DNA of 64,000 bases, taken from contig NZ_KE159712.1 of the NCBI RefSeq assembly GCF_000403435.2, forward strand, positions 1 to 64,000. The letters run 5' to 3'. Both the position numbers and the translations under genes were made by a program. Under the pieces are notes generated by a model, which was given only the letters and a program-made list of their open reading frames with translations, did not search any database and was not told where the DNA came from. This stretch comes from Oscillibacter sp. 1-3 (GTDB lineage: Bacteria > Bacillota > Clostridia > Oscillospirales > Oscillospiraceae). This document shows, piece after piece, positions 7,206 to 15,094 of this stretch; within the stretch, counting starts at the first letter, position 1; the number at the start of each line of letters is the position of its first letter.

Positions 7206-8123
7206 TCAGCCCTTCACCATGGAGGCGATCTCCTCGGCGAAGTTCTCCTGCTTCTTCTCAATGCCCTCGCCCTTCTCAAAACGCACAGCGTCCTTGAAGG
7301 TGATGGTGCCGCCCAGGGACTTGGCGGCGGCGGCCAGGTACTTCTCCACGGTCAGGTCCCCGTCCTTCACAAACTCCTGCTGGAGCAGGCAGTTCTCGGT
7401 GTAGAACTTGTGCAGCTTGCCCAGGACAATCTTCTCCCGGACCTGCTCAGGCTTGGAGGCCATCTTGGGATCATTCTCCATCTGGGCCATCATGATCTTC
7501 TTCTCCTCGTCCAGGACGTCCTGGGTCACCTGGGCCTTATCCCAGAAACGGGGATTCAGCGCGGCAATCTGCATGGCCACATCCTTGCCGGCCTCTTCCA
7601 CCTTTTCGGCGGGCAGGTCGGTGTCCAGATTCACCAGCACGCCGATCTTGCCGCCGGCGTGGACATAGGGAACGCAGACGCCGCCCTCAAAGCGGGCGAA
7701 GCGGCGGACCTTGATGTTCTCACCGATGACCAGCACCATCTCCTGCTGCTGCTGGAGTACGGTCAGGTCAGTGCCGTTGTACTTGCACTCCATCAGAGCG
7801 TCCAGGTCGGCGGGATTCGCCGCGGCCACAGTGGCGGCCACACCCTTGACGAAGTCCACAAACTTCTCGTTCTTGCCCACGAAGTCGGTCTCGGCATTGA
7901 CCTCCACCACGACGCCCACGCCGTTTACAACGGCAGCATAGGCCATGCCCTCGGCGGCAATGCGGTCAGCCTTCTTCACAGAGGCGGCCAGGCCCTTCTC
8001 GCGCAGGTACTCGATGGCCTTGTCCATATCGCCGTCAGAGGCGGCCAGAGCCTTCTTGCAGTCCATCATGCCCACGCCGGTCTTCTCGCGCAGGTTCTTT
8101 ACGTCAGCAGCTGTAAAAGCCAT
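7206..8123 (-). CDS. tsf: Translation elongation factor Ts
   Basis: EF-Ts, the nucleotide exchange factor that regenerates EF-Tu-GTP. The 305-aa length and the N-terminal UBA-like domain (AADVKNLREKTGVGMMDCKKAL, residues 4-25) with the TDFV(G)KNEKF motif (about 80-89) are diagnostic. The gene lies 51 bp downstream of rpsB in the universal rpsB-tsf order and is presumably cotranscribed with it. The start ATG at 8123 follows a GGAGGAA site. The transposon end lies only 5 bp after its stop codon, so any native terminator has been displaced leftwards or replaced by element sequence; the coding sequence itself seems intact. Confidence 0.98.
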   Translation of the reverse strand: MAFTAADVKNLREKTGVGMMDCKKALAASDGDMDKAIEYLREKGLAASVKKADRIAAEGMAYAAVVNGVGVVVEVNAETDFVGKNEKFVDFVKGVAATVAAANPADLDALMECKYNGTDLTVLQQQQEMVLVIGENIKVRRFARFEGGVCVPYVHAGGKIGVLVNLDTDLPAEKVEEAGKDVAMQIAALNPRFWDKAQVTQDVLDEEKKIMMAQMENDPKMASKPEQVREKIVLGKLHKFYTENCLLQQEFVKDGDLTVEKYLAAAAKSLGGTITFKDAVRFEKGEGIEKKQENFAEEIASMVKG

Positions 8124-8174
8124 TTTATTGTTCCTCCACTCTATAATAAATCACAAGCGCAGTCCAGAGCCGGA

Positions 8175-8903
8175 TTACTCGGCGTCAGCCTTCTCGGGCT
8201 CCTCAGTCTGCTCGCCCTGCTTGCCCTCCAGCACGGCGTTGGCCATGATGGAAGAGATCAGCTTGATGGCGCGGATAGCGTCGTCGTTGCCGGGGATGAC
8301 GTAGTCGATCTCGTCGGGGTCGCAGTTGGTATCGGCAATGGCCACCACGGGGATGCCCAGCTTGTGGGCCTCGGCAATGGCGTTGCGCTCCTTGCGGGTA
8401 TCCACGATAAAGAGGGCGCCGGGCAGGCGCTTCATCTCCTTCACGCCGCCCAGGTACTTCTCCAGCTTGGCGATCTCGCCCATGTGCTTCATGACTTCCT
8501 TCTTGGGCAGCATGTCAAAGGTGCCGTCCTCCTGCATGGTTTTCAGCTGGTTCAGCCGATCCACACGGGTGCGCATGGTCTTGAAGTTGGTCATCATGCC
8601 GCCCAGCCAGCGGGCGTTGACGAAGTACTGGCCGCAGCGGTTGGCCTCCTCGCGGATGGCGTCCTGGGCCTGCTTCTTGGTGCCCACGAACAGCAGGGCC
8701 TGACCGCTCTCGGAGAGCTGGCGGACGAAGTTGTAGGCCTCCTCCAGCTTGCGCACAGTCTTCTGCAGGTCCACAATGTAGATGCCGTTGCGCTCGGTGT
8801 AGATATAGGGAGCCATCTTGGGGTTCCACCGGCGGGTCTGGTGACCGAAGTGGACGCCCGCCTCCAGCAGGGCCTTCATGGATACGACGCTAGAATTTGC
8901 CAT
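8175..8903 (-). CDS. rpsB: 30S ribosomal protein S2
   Basis: Ribosomal protein uS2, 242 aa. It begins [30 protein letters not shown], the conserved opening (given here in two parts: [16 protein letters not shown] and [14 protein letters not shown]), and has the [13 protein letters not shown] and [12 protein letters not shown] signatures; the acidic tail follows. ATG 8903 is preceded by TTGGAGGAAAC. It heads the rpsB-tsf operon. The 110-bp leader between the promoter at 9017-9045 and the ATG is GC-rich with potential stem-loops and could hold the autoregulatory S2 site known in other bacteria, which I cannot confirm by eye. Confidence 0.98.
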   Translation of the reverse strand: MANSSVVSMKALLEAGVHFGHQTRRWNPKMAPYIYTERNGIYIVDLQKTVRKLEEAYNFVRQLSESGQALLFVGTKKQAQDAIREEANRCGQYFVNARWLGGMMTNFKTMRTRVDRLNQLKTMQEDGTFDMLPKKEVMKHMGEIAKLEKYLGGVKEMKRLPGALFIVDTRKERNAIAEAHKLGIPVVAIADTNCDPDEIDYVIPGNDDAIRAIKLISSIMANAVLEGKQGEQTEEPEKADAE

Positions 8904-9016
8904 AGTGTTTGTTTCCTCCAAATCTGATTTAGTTTGACCTCCGGCGGCTTCAGCCTCCCCGCTAACCCGAGACGGGCACAGGCGGGAAGTCCACGCGCCG
9001 TGCGGAATGCTGAAAT

Positions 9017-9045
9017 ATGATACCACATTAAAATACAGAATGCAA
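9017..9045 (-). promoter_or_regulatory. Promoter of rpsB-tsf
   Basis: On the minus strand TTGCAT (9040-9045), a 17-bp spacer and TATCAT (9017-9022) form a good housekeeping promoter about 115 bp before the rpsB ATG, leaving a long leader. Confidence 0.65.
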
Positions 9046-9092
9046 GTATTTTTTCCCAAAACCGCTGGAAAATATGCCGCACATCCAGGGCC

Positions 9093-9377
9093 TCAACACC
9101 TTCTCCGGCGCTTTTTCTCCAGATTTGGGTCCCGGCGCTGGAAGGGCTTGTCGATCAGGATAATGTCGTCCCCGATGCGCTGGATGCAATCCCAGGGAAT
9201 GTAAAACTCCTCTCCCCTGCCGAACAGGCCGAAAAACAGCTTCGGCCCGCTGACCACAATGGCCACCACCTGTCCCTCCGGCACTTTAATATCAACGTCG
9301 GAGACAAAACCCAAGCGGCACCCGTCGCAGATGTTGATGACCTCCTTGCGCTGCAAACCTCGAATCCTGCACTGCAT
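9093..9377 (-). CDS. YlmC/YmxH family PRC-barrel sporulation protein
   Basis: A 94-aa PRC-barrel protein of the YlmC/YmxH family found in spore formers. The visible pattern is LQRKEVINICDGCRLGFVSDVDI then a glycine/phenylalanine-rich FFGLFGRGEEFYIPWDCIQRIGDDIILID core and a basic RRDPNLEKKRRRR tail. ATG 9377 is chosen because GGGGAGG lies 8 nt upstream; a GTG at 9386 is less likely. It is divergent from sigG, and ylmC-like genes are typical neighbours of sigG in Clostridia and Bacilli. Its precise role is not known; a part in sporulation is inferred from family and context. Confidence 0.88.
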   Translation of the reverse strand: MQCRIRGLQRKEVINICDGCRLGFVSDVDIKVPEGQVVAIVVSGPKLFFGLFGRGEEFYIPWDCIQRIGDDIILIDKPFQRRDPNLEKKRRRRC

Positions 9378-9507
9378 GACGCCCACCTCCCCTTAGACCC
9401 TGTGCCCACAGAAGTTCATACTGTCTATGAATACAGGCTCTTCAACCTATGCGGCGTACAGAATGTCCCATGCCTGCCCCTGGTCCACAAAGCGACAAAA
9501 CCTCCCA

Positions 9508-9536
9508 GTATAGGAAAAAACGCCGGGGGAAATACT
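9508..9536 (+). promoter_or_regulatory. Forespore sigma-F/G type promoter of sigG
   Basis: GTATA (9508-9512), 15 bp, then GGAAATACT (9528-9536) matches the sigma-F/sigma-G consensus GYATA-N15-GGnnAnAnT exactly in spacing. It lies 52 bp before the sigG start codon. This fits known control of sigG by sigma-F and by its own product. Confidence 0.7.
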
Positions 9537-9587
9537 GAGTGCAGGTTATTTCACCACATAAAAAAGACAGTGGAGGAATCCGGTTTT

Positions 9588-10361
9588 ATGCAGGGAAAAG
9601 TAGAGATCGCGGGGGTCAACACCTCCAAGCTCAAGGTCCTGAAAAACGAGGAGACCATGGCGCTGCTGCGCCGGACCAAGGAGGGGGACCAGGAGGCCCG
9701 CCGCCAGCTGATTGAGGGAAACCTCCGTCTGGTGCTGTCCGTGATCCAGCGGTTCTCAGGCCGGGGCGAAAACGCCGACGACCTCTTTCAGGTGGGCTGT
9801 GTGGGCCTCATCAAGGCCATTGACAATTTCGACATCACCCAGCCGGTACGGTTTTCCACCTACGGCGTACCCATGATTATCGGCGAGATCCGGCGCTACC
9901 TCCGGGACAACAGCGCCATCCGGGTGACCCGCAGCATGCGGGACACGGCCTACCGGGTGCTCCAGGTCCGGGACCGGCTGCTGGCGGAGTCCCAGCGGGA
10001 GCCCACGGTGGAACAGATCGCCAAAGAGCTGGACATCCCCCGGGAGGACGTGGTGTTCGCCATGGACGCCATTATGGACCCGGTGTCCCTCTATGACCCG
10101 GTATACTCCGACAACGGCGGGGACACGCTCTGCGTCATGGACCAGGTGCGGGACACCAAGAACACCGACGAAAATTGGACGGACCGCATCGCCCTGAAGG
10201 ACGCCATGAAGCGGCTGGACGACCGGGAGCGGCGGATTTTGTCCCTGCGGTTTTACGAGGGCAAGACCCAGATGGAGGTCTCCGCCGAGGTGGGCATCTC
10301 CCAGGCCCAGGTCTCCCGGCTGGAGAAAGGCGCCATCAACACGATTAAAAAAAATATCTAA
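9588..10361 (+). CDS. sigG: RNA polymerase sporulation sigma factor SigG
   Basis: Late forespore sigma factor, 257 aa (B. subtilis SigG is 260). The N-terminus MQGKVEIAGVNTSKLKVLKNEE is the family hallmark (here split: MQGKVEIAGVNTSK, then LKVLKNEE). Region 2 appears as DDLFQVGCVGLIKAIDNFD (about 63-81), with RFSTYGVPMIIGEIRRYLRD after it, and region 4 as LDDRERRILSLRFYEGKTQ with a GISQAQVSRLEK helix-turn-helix. ATG 9588 is preceded by GGAGG at 11 nt. It is transcribed alone, divergent from ylmC, from the forespore promoter at 9508-9536. It directs late forespore genes once engulfment is complete. Confidence 0.96.
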   Translation: MQGKVEIAGVNTSKLKVLKNEETMALLRRTKEGDQEARRQLIEGNLRLVLSVIQRFSGRGENADDLFQVGCVGLIKAIDNFDITQPVRFSTYGVPMIIGEIRRYLRDNSAIRVTRSMRDTAYRVLQVRDRLLAESQREPTVEQIAKELDIPREDVVFAMDAIMDPVSLYDPVYSDNGGDTLCVMDQVRDTKNTDENWTDRIALKDAMKRLDDRERRILSLRFYEGKTQMEVSAEVGISQAQVSRLEKGAINTIKKNI

Positions 10362-10410
10362 GCCTGAACGGAGGGCCGGCGAAACACCGGCCCTCCGTTC
10401 ACTGTGTTCA

Positions 10411-11166
10411 CTATTTAATATTTGCCCCAAGCACCGCCAGAAACTGCAGCAGGGGCCGCCACAGACCCGGGTGGTGCTCCAGCAGGAACGACTCCGCCTG
10501 CGCCCTTGTCAATCCGTCGCCCCAGAGGAGGACATGGCTTCCAACGGCGTTATAACCCACGGCGGTTTCTCCCACCGCAGCCACACCTATGGCGATCTTC
10601 CCTCCCAGGGCCGTCACACCTCCGGCACACCACAGGCCCAGAGCCACGGGGCCAAAGGCCGCCAGTCCAAAGGCCAGACACCCCAGTGCAAGAAGCCCCG
10701 CGCTGATGACCCCAATACTGACGACGCCAACACTCATTATTCCCAGGGACAGCACCCCCACGGCAATGTTGCCGATGGCTATGATCCCCCTGGCCGCATC
10801 CCTGAGCCGCATTTGATTGCCGCTGAGCCGGATCGACACCAGCGGCAGGCCCCGGATTTTCGTTTTGCTGTCCCAAGACCAGACCCGGAAAAGGCGGGAG
10901 ATCTCCTCCACCTGCGCCTCCAGCTTTGCCGTGGAGGCAGACTGGCCCGCAGGGCGGTCCTGCTCCTCCAGACAGTCCTTCACCAGATAGTCCACACTGA
11001 CGCGAAACAGCTCCGACAGCGCCACCAGCTTGGCAAGCTCCGGCTGCGCCGCGCCGCTCTCCCATTTGCTCACCGACTGCCGGGTCACGCCCAGCCGCTC
11101 CGCCAGCTGCTCCTGGGAGAATCCCTCCCTCCGGCGCAGGTCCGCCAGCTTCTTTGAAAAGTTCAT
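10411..11166 (-). CDS. XRE-family regulator with Gly pentapeptide-repeat C-terminus
   Basis: A 251-aa protein. Residues 1-70 are a Cro/C1-type helix-turn-helix (FSKKLADLRRREGFSQEQLAERLGV..QSVSKWESG). A linker of about 50 residues follows. Residues of roughly 122-205 form about 16 tandem five-residue units of pattern [A/S][V/I/L]Gxx with Gly nearly invariant at position 3 (AIGNI, AVGVL, SLGIM, SVGVV, SIGVI ...). A C-terminal 40-residue tail ends it. The repeat could be a membrane-associated glycine-zipper sheet or a quadrilateral beta-helix like pentapeptide proteins, but made of hydrophobic units. ATG 11166 is taken as start. It is likely a DNA-binding sensor; target unknown. Confidence 0.85.
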   Translation of the reverse strand: MNFSKKLADLRRREGFSQEQLAERLGVTRQSVSKWESGAAQPELAKLVALSELFRVSVDYLVKDCLEEQDRPAGQSASTAKLEAQVEEISRLFRVWSWDSKTKIRGLPLVSIRLSGNQMRLRDAARGIIAIGNIAVGVLSLGIMSVGVVSIGVISAGLLALGCLAFGLAAFGPVALGLWCAGGVTALGGKIAIGVAAVGETAVGYNAVGSHVLLWGDGLTRAQAESFLLEHHPGLWRPLLQFLAVLGANIK

Positions 11167-11339
11167 CCGGTATTCCACCTTTCTGTTTGATGGGCTTATC
11201 GTATGCCAACGGGCGGAAAAAGACAAGAACGCGGCGGTTGGAAGTTTGTCAACCACAGGTTGCATACGTTGGGGCGCAGGCTGTACAGGGGTTCTCTCCT
11301 GGCCCTGTCCACCGCTGAAAGTGAAAGCATTCCCCGCAC

Positions 11340-11963
11340 TCAATAAAATTCCCGCTTTCCAAACAGCGCCCGCAGGCGCTCCCGGTCCAGTACACGGATG
11401 GAACGGTAGCCCTGGCACACCAATCCCTCCTCCTCAAATTTTCGTATCAGGTTGGAGACGCTCACCCGGCTCATCCCCGTCACCGCCGCGATCTGCTCTT
11501 GGGTATAGCGTACCACCGTATGCGCATTCCCCGTGTTGGAGAAGAGAAAACAAGCCAGCTTCGCGCTGTTTTGAATGAACTGCGCATAGAATATCCAGCT
11601 GGACAGCAGCTCGATCTTTTTCATAAACAACGCCAGCAGCTCAGCCCAGTTTTCCCGCTCCGCGGCACAGGCCCGCAGCAGCGTGTCCAGATCCATGCTG
11701 TACATCAGCGAGTCTGCTGCAGCGTCTGCGCAGACGATCCGGACAGCGGGGCGGCCCACAGCCTCTTCTCCCACCAGATTGCCCTTTTCCACAAAACACA
11801 ATGTCCGCTCTATACCGTCCGGATACAACAGATATGCCCGCACTTTGCCGCGCTCCAGAAAATACAGCTCCCGGGCGGGACTGTCTTTCAGAAAAATCTG
11901 CTGTCCGGCGCAAAATCGCCGGGGAAGTCCATACTGGCGGAACAGATCCGGAATATAGCGCAT
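11340..11963 (-). CDS. Crp/Fnr-family transcriptional regulator
   Basis: A 207-aa Crp/Fnr regulator. Residues 10-110 form the cyclic-nucleotide-binding-type beta-barrel (AGQQIFLKDSPARELYFLERGKVRAYL...GNLVGEEAV), then the dimer helix and a winged helix-turn-helix (TQEQIAAVTGMSRVSVSNLIRKFEEEG) near 150-180. The Fnr N-terminal Cys cluster is absent, so it is not an iron-sulphur oxygen sensor. Start ATG 11963 has AAAGAGG 8 nt upstream. It is divergent from the alpha/beta hydrolase operon at 12153, and the shared region holds an 18-bp dyad (12059-12076) which may be its operator. The ligand is unknown. Confidence 0.9.
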   Translation of the reverse strand: MRYIPDLFRQYGLPRRFCAGQQIFLKDSPARELYFLERGKVRAYLLYPDGIERTLCFVEKGNLVGEEAVGRPAVRIVCADAAADSLMYSMDLDTLLRACAAERENWAELLALFMKKIELLSSWIFYAQFIQNSAKLACFLFSNTGNAHTVVRYTQEQIAAVTGMSRVSVSNLIRKFEEEGLVCQGYRSIRVLDRERLRALFGKREFY

Positions 11964-12058
11964 CGCGTTTGCCTCTTTTGCCTTCACAAAGCCGCCTCCC
12001 CGCAAACCGCACAAAATTGCCCTTCTATATTTATACACTATATATAAACTTTCCAACT

Positions 12059-12076
12059 TTGTAAAGCATTTTACAA
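12059..12076. promoter_or_regulatory. Candidate Crp/Fnr operator dyad
   Basis: TTGTAAA-GCAT-TTTACAA is a perfect 7-bp inverted repeat with a 4-bp centre, lying between the divergent crp-like gene and the hydrolase gene in an AT-rich stretch. The size and symmetry suit a Crp/Fnr dimer; binding is inferred from position. Confidence 0.5.
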
Positions 12077-12152
12077 TTTTATTCAGGAATTTATTGAAAA
12101 ATAAGAGCAGATCATCCAACGGGCAGATAAAACGATCAGGAGGAATGACAGC

Positions 12153-12947
12153 ATGGCAGCCTTTACAACAAATGACGGCGTCTCCATCCACTATGAGGTT
12201 CAGGGCACGGGAAAGCCCTTGGTCCTGCTCCACGGCTGGGATCAAAGCGGAAAGGCCTTTTGCAACAACATCTCCGCGTTGGCGGAAAAATACCAGGTCG
12301 TCACGGTTGACCTGCGGGGCCATGGCGAATCCGGCAAACCCTCCTATGGCTACCGGATTTCCCGGCTGGCCATGGACGTAAAGCAGCTTCTGGATACCCT
12401 GGAACTGGAGGAGGTCTCTCTTCTGGGCTGGTTCATGGGCTGCTCGGTAGTCTGGAGCTACTGGGACCTGTTCCGAGGCGACCGGCTGAGTAAACTGATC
12501 CTGGTAGACGAGCCTCCCCTGTGCCTAATCAACTCCAGCAACCCGGACGGCTTCTCCAACAACTCCGACCTGGAGGACCTGAAGGAGGCGCTGCTGAAGG
12601 ACACCGTCAACGCCACAAAGGGCTTTGTGGACATGATGCTGTACACGCCGGAGGGAAAGGCGCGGTACAGCCAGCAGACCCTTGAAGAAAGCCTGAAATT
12701 CCCAGCCAGGGAGTGCGCACATCTCTTGCTGAACCACGTTTACACTGACTGGCGCGACGTAATCCCCACCATCACCCTCCCCACTCTGGTCATCGCCGCC
12801 AAAAACAGCCATGTAAAGGTGTCGAACAACCAGTGGACACACGCTCACATCGCCAATTCCCAGTTCAGGCTGTTTGAAACCGCCCACATGATGTTCATGG
12901 AGGAAGCCGGCGCGTTCAATGCGGCGCTAATGGAATTTATCGGCTGA
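12153..12947 (+). CDS. Alpha/beta hydrolase with Phe in place of nucleophile Ser
   Basis: A 264-aa alpha/beta-hydrolase. The oxyanion LLHGWDQSG (25-33), the VTVDLRGHGESGKP motif (50-63) and the distal His in ETAHMMFMEE (about 243-250) are those of the haloperoxidase/esterase branch. The nucleophile elbow, normally G-W-S-M-G, reads G92-W-F94-M-G96, so the catalytic Ser is replaced by Phe; TTC differs from Ser TCC by one base. The protein may be inactive, recently mutated, or non-catalytic. AGGAGG lies 7 nt before the ATG. The next gene, a beta-hydroxyacid dehydrogenase, follows after 24 bp, so they form one unit, probably controlled by the divergent Crp/Fnr protein. Confidence 0.88.
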   Translation: MAAFTTNDGVSIHYEVQGTGKPLVLLHGWDQSGKAFCNNISALAEKYQVVTVDLRGHGESGKPSYGYRISRLAMDVKQLLDTLELEEVSLLGWFMGCSVVWSYWDLFRGDRLSKLILVDEPPLCLINSSNPDGFSNNSDLEDLKEALLKDTVNATKGFVDMMLYTPEGKARYSQQTLEESLKFPARECAHLLLNHVYTDWRDVIPTITLPTLVIAAKNSHVKVSNNQWTHAHIANSQFRLFETAHMMFMEEAGAFNAALMEFIG

Positions 12948-12971
12948 GGCCGGAAAGGTTGGAGATCACTT

Positions 12972-13865
12972 ATGAAACAAATCGGTTTTCTGGGGCTGGG
13001 CGTAATGGGGCTGCCCATGGCCATCAATCTTGTGAAAAGGTCCGGCTGCTCCGTGCTGGGTTACGATGTGCTTCCCGGACAGATGGATGCCTTTCGGGCG
13101 GCGGGCGGCGCTGCCGCAGGGGACCCAGCGGAAATTTATCAATCCTGTGACATTATTTTTCAAATTCTGCCCACACACCCGATCATCATCCACTCCGTGG
13201 AGCAGGCGATCCAATATGGAAAACCCGGCAGAATTGTGGCGGACCTCTCTTCCACCGCGCCGGACATTATCCTGGATCTCTTCCAAAAGGCGCAGGCAGC
13301 GGGAATGTCCCTGGTAGACGCCCCTGTCAGCGGCGGAAACCCCATGGCTGAGGCCGGAACGCTGGCGATCATGGCCGGCGGTGAACGGGATGCTTTTGAG
13401 ACTATAAAACCGCTGCTGTCCTGCATGGGTACACCCGTATATACCGGAGGCTCCGCCAGCGGCAGCGTGACAAAGCTGGTAAACAATATGATCGGCGGCG
13501 CAGTCCTTACGGCCATTGCCGAGGGCTATGCGTTCGCGGCCAAGGCCGGAATCGATCTCCAGACGACATTTGACGCCACCCGAGGCGGTTTTGCCGGAGG
13601 ACCGCTTTACGACAACAAGGTCCCGAAACTGATCCGCCGGGATTATAAGCCCGGCGCCAGAATTGCCGTTCACCGCAAGGATATTCTCAACGCCAAGCAC
13701 TATGCCCACCGGCTGGGGGTGGACCTGCCCATAACCGACGTGGTACTCCACGTTATGGACTGGATGGCGGACAACGGCCATATTGATGAAGACCAGATCG
13801 CCATGGTCAAGTATTATGAAGAGAAGATGGGTGTAACGGTGGGCCAGGATTCCAAATCCAATTGA
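12972..13865 (+). CDS. Beta-hydroxyacid dehydrogenase (3-hydroxyisobutyrate DH-like)
   Basis: A 297-aa NAD(P)-dependent oxidoreductase of the 3-hydroxyisobutyrate / tartronate-semialdehyde / 6-phosphogluconate dehydrogenase superfamily. The Rossmann motif GFLGLGVMGLPMA (5-17), the substrate signature DAPVSGGN (about 117-124) and catalytic Lys in GSVTKLVNNMIGG (about 167-179) are all present. It oxidises a 2- or 3-hydroxy acid next to a carboxylate; the exact substrate cannot be told. GGAG lies before the ATG. It is cotranscribed with the upstream alpha/beta hydrolase. A hairpin terminator at 13884-13910 follows, just before a MITE. Confidence 0.9.
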   Translation: MKQIGFLGLGVMGLPMAINLVKRSGCSVLGYDVLPGQMDAFRAAGGAAAGDPAEIYQSCDIIFQILPTHPIIIHSVEQAIQYGKPGRIVADLSSTAPDIILDLFQKAQAAGMSLVDAPVSGGNPMAEAGTLAIMAGGERDAFETIKPLLSCMGTPVYTGGSASGSVTKLVNNMIGGAVLTAIAEGYAFAAKAGIDLQTTFDATRGGFAGGPLYDNKVPKLIRRDYKPGARIAVHRKDILNAKHYAHRLGVDLPITDVVLHVMDWMADNGHIDEDQIAMVKYYEEKMGVTVGQDSKSN

Positions 13866-13883
13866 GACACGCATCCAGCGCAA

Positions 13884-13910
13884 AGAGCGGAGGCCGGCAG
13901 CCTCCGCTCT
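13884..13910. terminator. Terminator-like hairpin after the hydroxyacid dehydrogenase
   Basis: AGAGCGGAGG and CCTCCGCTCT pair perfectly around a 7-nt loop. Thymines after it are few, so termination is moderately supported. It may also end the anti-sigma transcript coming from the right. Confidence 0.6.
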
Positions 13911-13915
13911 TTCAC

Positions 13916-14081
13916 CTAGGCCTTGTTTGAAAAAAGTCAAAACGCCCAAACGGTGGATCTTTTTCCGCCACTCTGTGTTAAATTTTCTTGCCGGGCGTCA
14001 GCCCGCCTGCGAAAATTTGCCTTGATTGGCGAAAACATCTCTCGCCGTTGGGCATTCCGCCATTTTTCAAACATGACCTAG
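13916..14081 (-). mobile_element. 158-bp MITE, copy A
   Basis: The element (13920-14077) is flanked by CTAG on both sides (13916-13919, 14078-14081), a likely 4-bp target duplication. Ends GGCCTTGTTTGAAAAA and the inverse of TTTTTCAAACATGACC are imperfect terminal repeats. It is the reverse complement of copy B at 56409-56574, the same 158 bp long and about 90% identical by eye. It has no coding capacity. The CTAG on the right contains the stop codon of the anti-sigma gene. CTAG targets are typical of IS5-family transposases, the presumed mobiliser. Confidence 0.85.
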
Positions 14082-15094
14082 TCCGCTTCCAGCGGGATTA
14101 TGGCATCACCCCAGCGGACAGCGGCCGCCTGCTCTATGTTGACGGGCGTATCAAAAGGTCCGTACGCCTCGCTCCAGTCCTCCCCTGCGCTGCCCACGCT
14201 ATTTGCCAGCGAGACCTCGCTGCCGTCCTTCATCACAACAGCCAGCTCCGCACTGGGCCAGACACCCTCCACAGGATCGGACCAGCTGTAGCGAATCCGC
14301 ATCCCGAGGGGCGAAATGCGCAGATACTCCAGGGTCATCGTCCCGCAGTCCTCGCTCTCCACTGTCACACCGGCAACATCCGGCGTCCTGCTCTCCACGC
14401 CGCCGGAGTGGGCGCCGATGTTGAAGTCCCAGCTGCCGGTAAGGACCGGGGTATACACCTTATCGGGAGACTGGACCCACAATCCGGGGATATGGAGGAT
14501 CTTGTCGGTCCCGTCGGAGAAGTCCACACCCTCGGCAGGCCAGAGCCGGAGAACTGCCGTGAGGACGTTGTCCTCCCCGGTGCGGGGCATCCACGCAAAC
14601 TCCCTGTTGTTATAGAGCTCCTGCCCGTCTCCGTCCATCAGAGAGATCTTCTCTCCCGGCACATCACCAAAGAGCTGATAATATCCTTTCTCCTCGCCGT
14701 AGTCCGGCAGGACTGTGCCTTCCGGGGCCCGGATCTCCAGCATCAGATAGTAGAAGTCCCGGTCTCCGAAAGCCGCTAAAGGCGTCATCACGGTCCCATT
14801 GCTCTCCGCCGCCGGAAGCGTCTCCGGCGTGGCGCTGAGGCTGTCGATGACCGCCTGCTGGCCCTCGTCCAAATGCCCGAAGTACCGCTCCCACAACGGC
14901 CCCGCCGCAGCAGCCGCCGTGCCAACCAGCACCGCCGCGGCGATGGCCACCGCCATCATCTTCCGGGGCCATCGCACACTCCGGCGGCCTCTCTCAGCGC
15001 TCTGCGCCCTCATCAGCTGCTCCGCCAGCGCCGCCCGGCCCTCCGCCGTATAGCGGATCCGGTCCAGCTCATTCCGATAAGCACTGTTGTCCAT
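14078..15094 (-). CDS. Membrane anti-sigma-factor-like protein (DUF4179 type)
   Basis: A 338-aa protein with a cytoplasmic N-terminus of about 45 residues, one transmembrane helix (MMAVAIAAAVLVGTAAAAAG, about 46-65) and a large extracellular domain that I cannot assign beyond resemblance to DUF4179-type anti-sigma factors. Its start overlaps the ECF sigma gene by 26 nt, the normal arrangement for a cognate sigma / anti-sigma pair. It would hold the sigma factor at the membrane until an envelope signal arrives. Its TAG stop lies within the target duplication of a MITE, so the reading frame looks complete and simply ends at the insertion site. Confidence 0.75.
   Translation of the reverse strand: MDNSAYRNELDRIRYTAEGRAALAEQLMRAQSAERGRRSVRWPRKMMAVAIAAAVLVGTAAAAAGPLWERYFGHLDEGQQAVIDSLSATPETLPAAESNGTVMTPLAAFGDRDFYYLMLEIRAPEGTVLPDYGEEKGYYQLFGDVPGEKISLMDGDGQELYNNREFAWMPRTGEDNVLTAVLRLWPAEGVDFSDGTDKILHIPGLWVQSPDKVYTPVLTGSWDFNIGAHSGGVESRTPDVAGVTVESEDCGTMTLEYLRISPLGMRIRYSWSDPVEGVWPSAELAVVMKDGSEVSLANSVGSAGEDWSEAYGPFDTPVNIEQAAAVRWGDAIIPLEAD

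Noticed and set aside
7149-8927. 592-codon plus-strand open frame opposite rpsB-tsf
   Set aside because: It is the mirror of two certain genes in GC-rich DNA; its product is rich in Leu, Gly and His in a way typical of antisense frames, with no start signal.
8904-9016. Possible riboswitch in the rpsB leader
   Set aside because: GC-rich with some pairing, but no pattern I can match with a known ribosomal leader.
14078-15094. Anti-sigma gene suspected to be truncated by the MITE
   Set aside because: The stop codon TAG lies in the CTAG target copy itself, so the gene most likely ended there before insertion.
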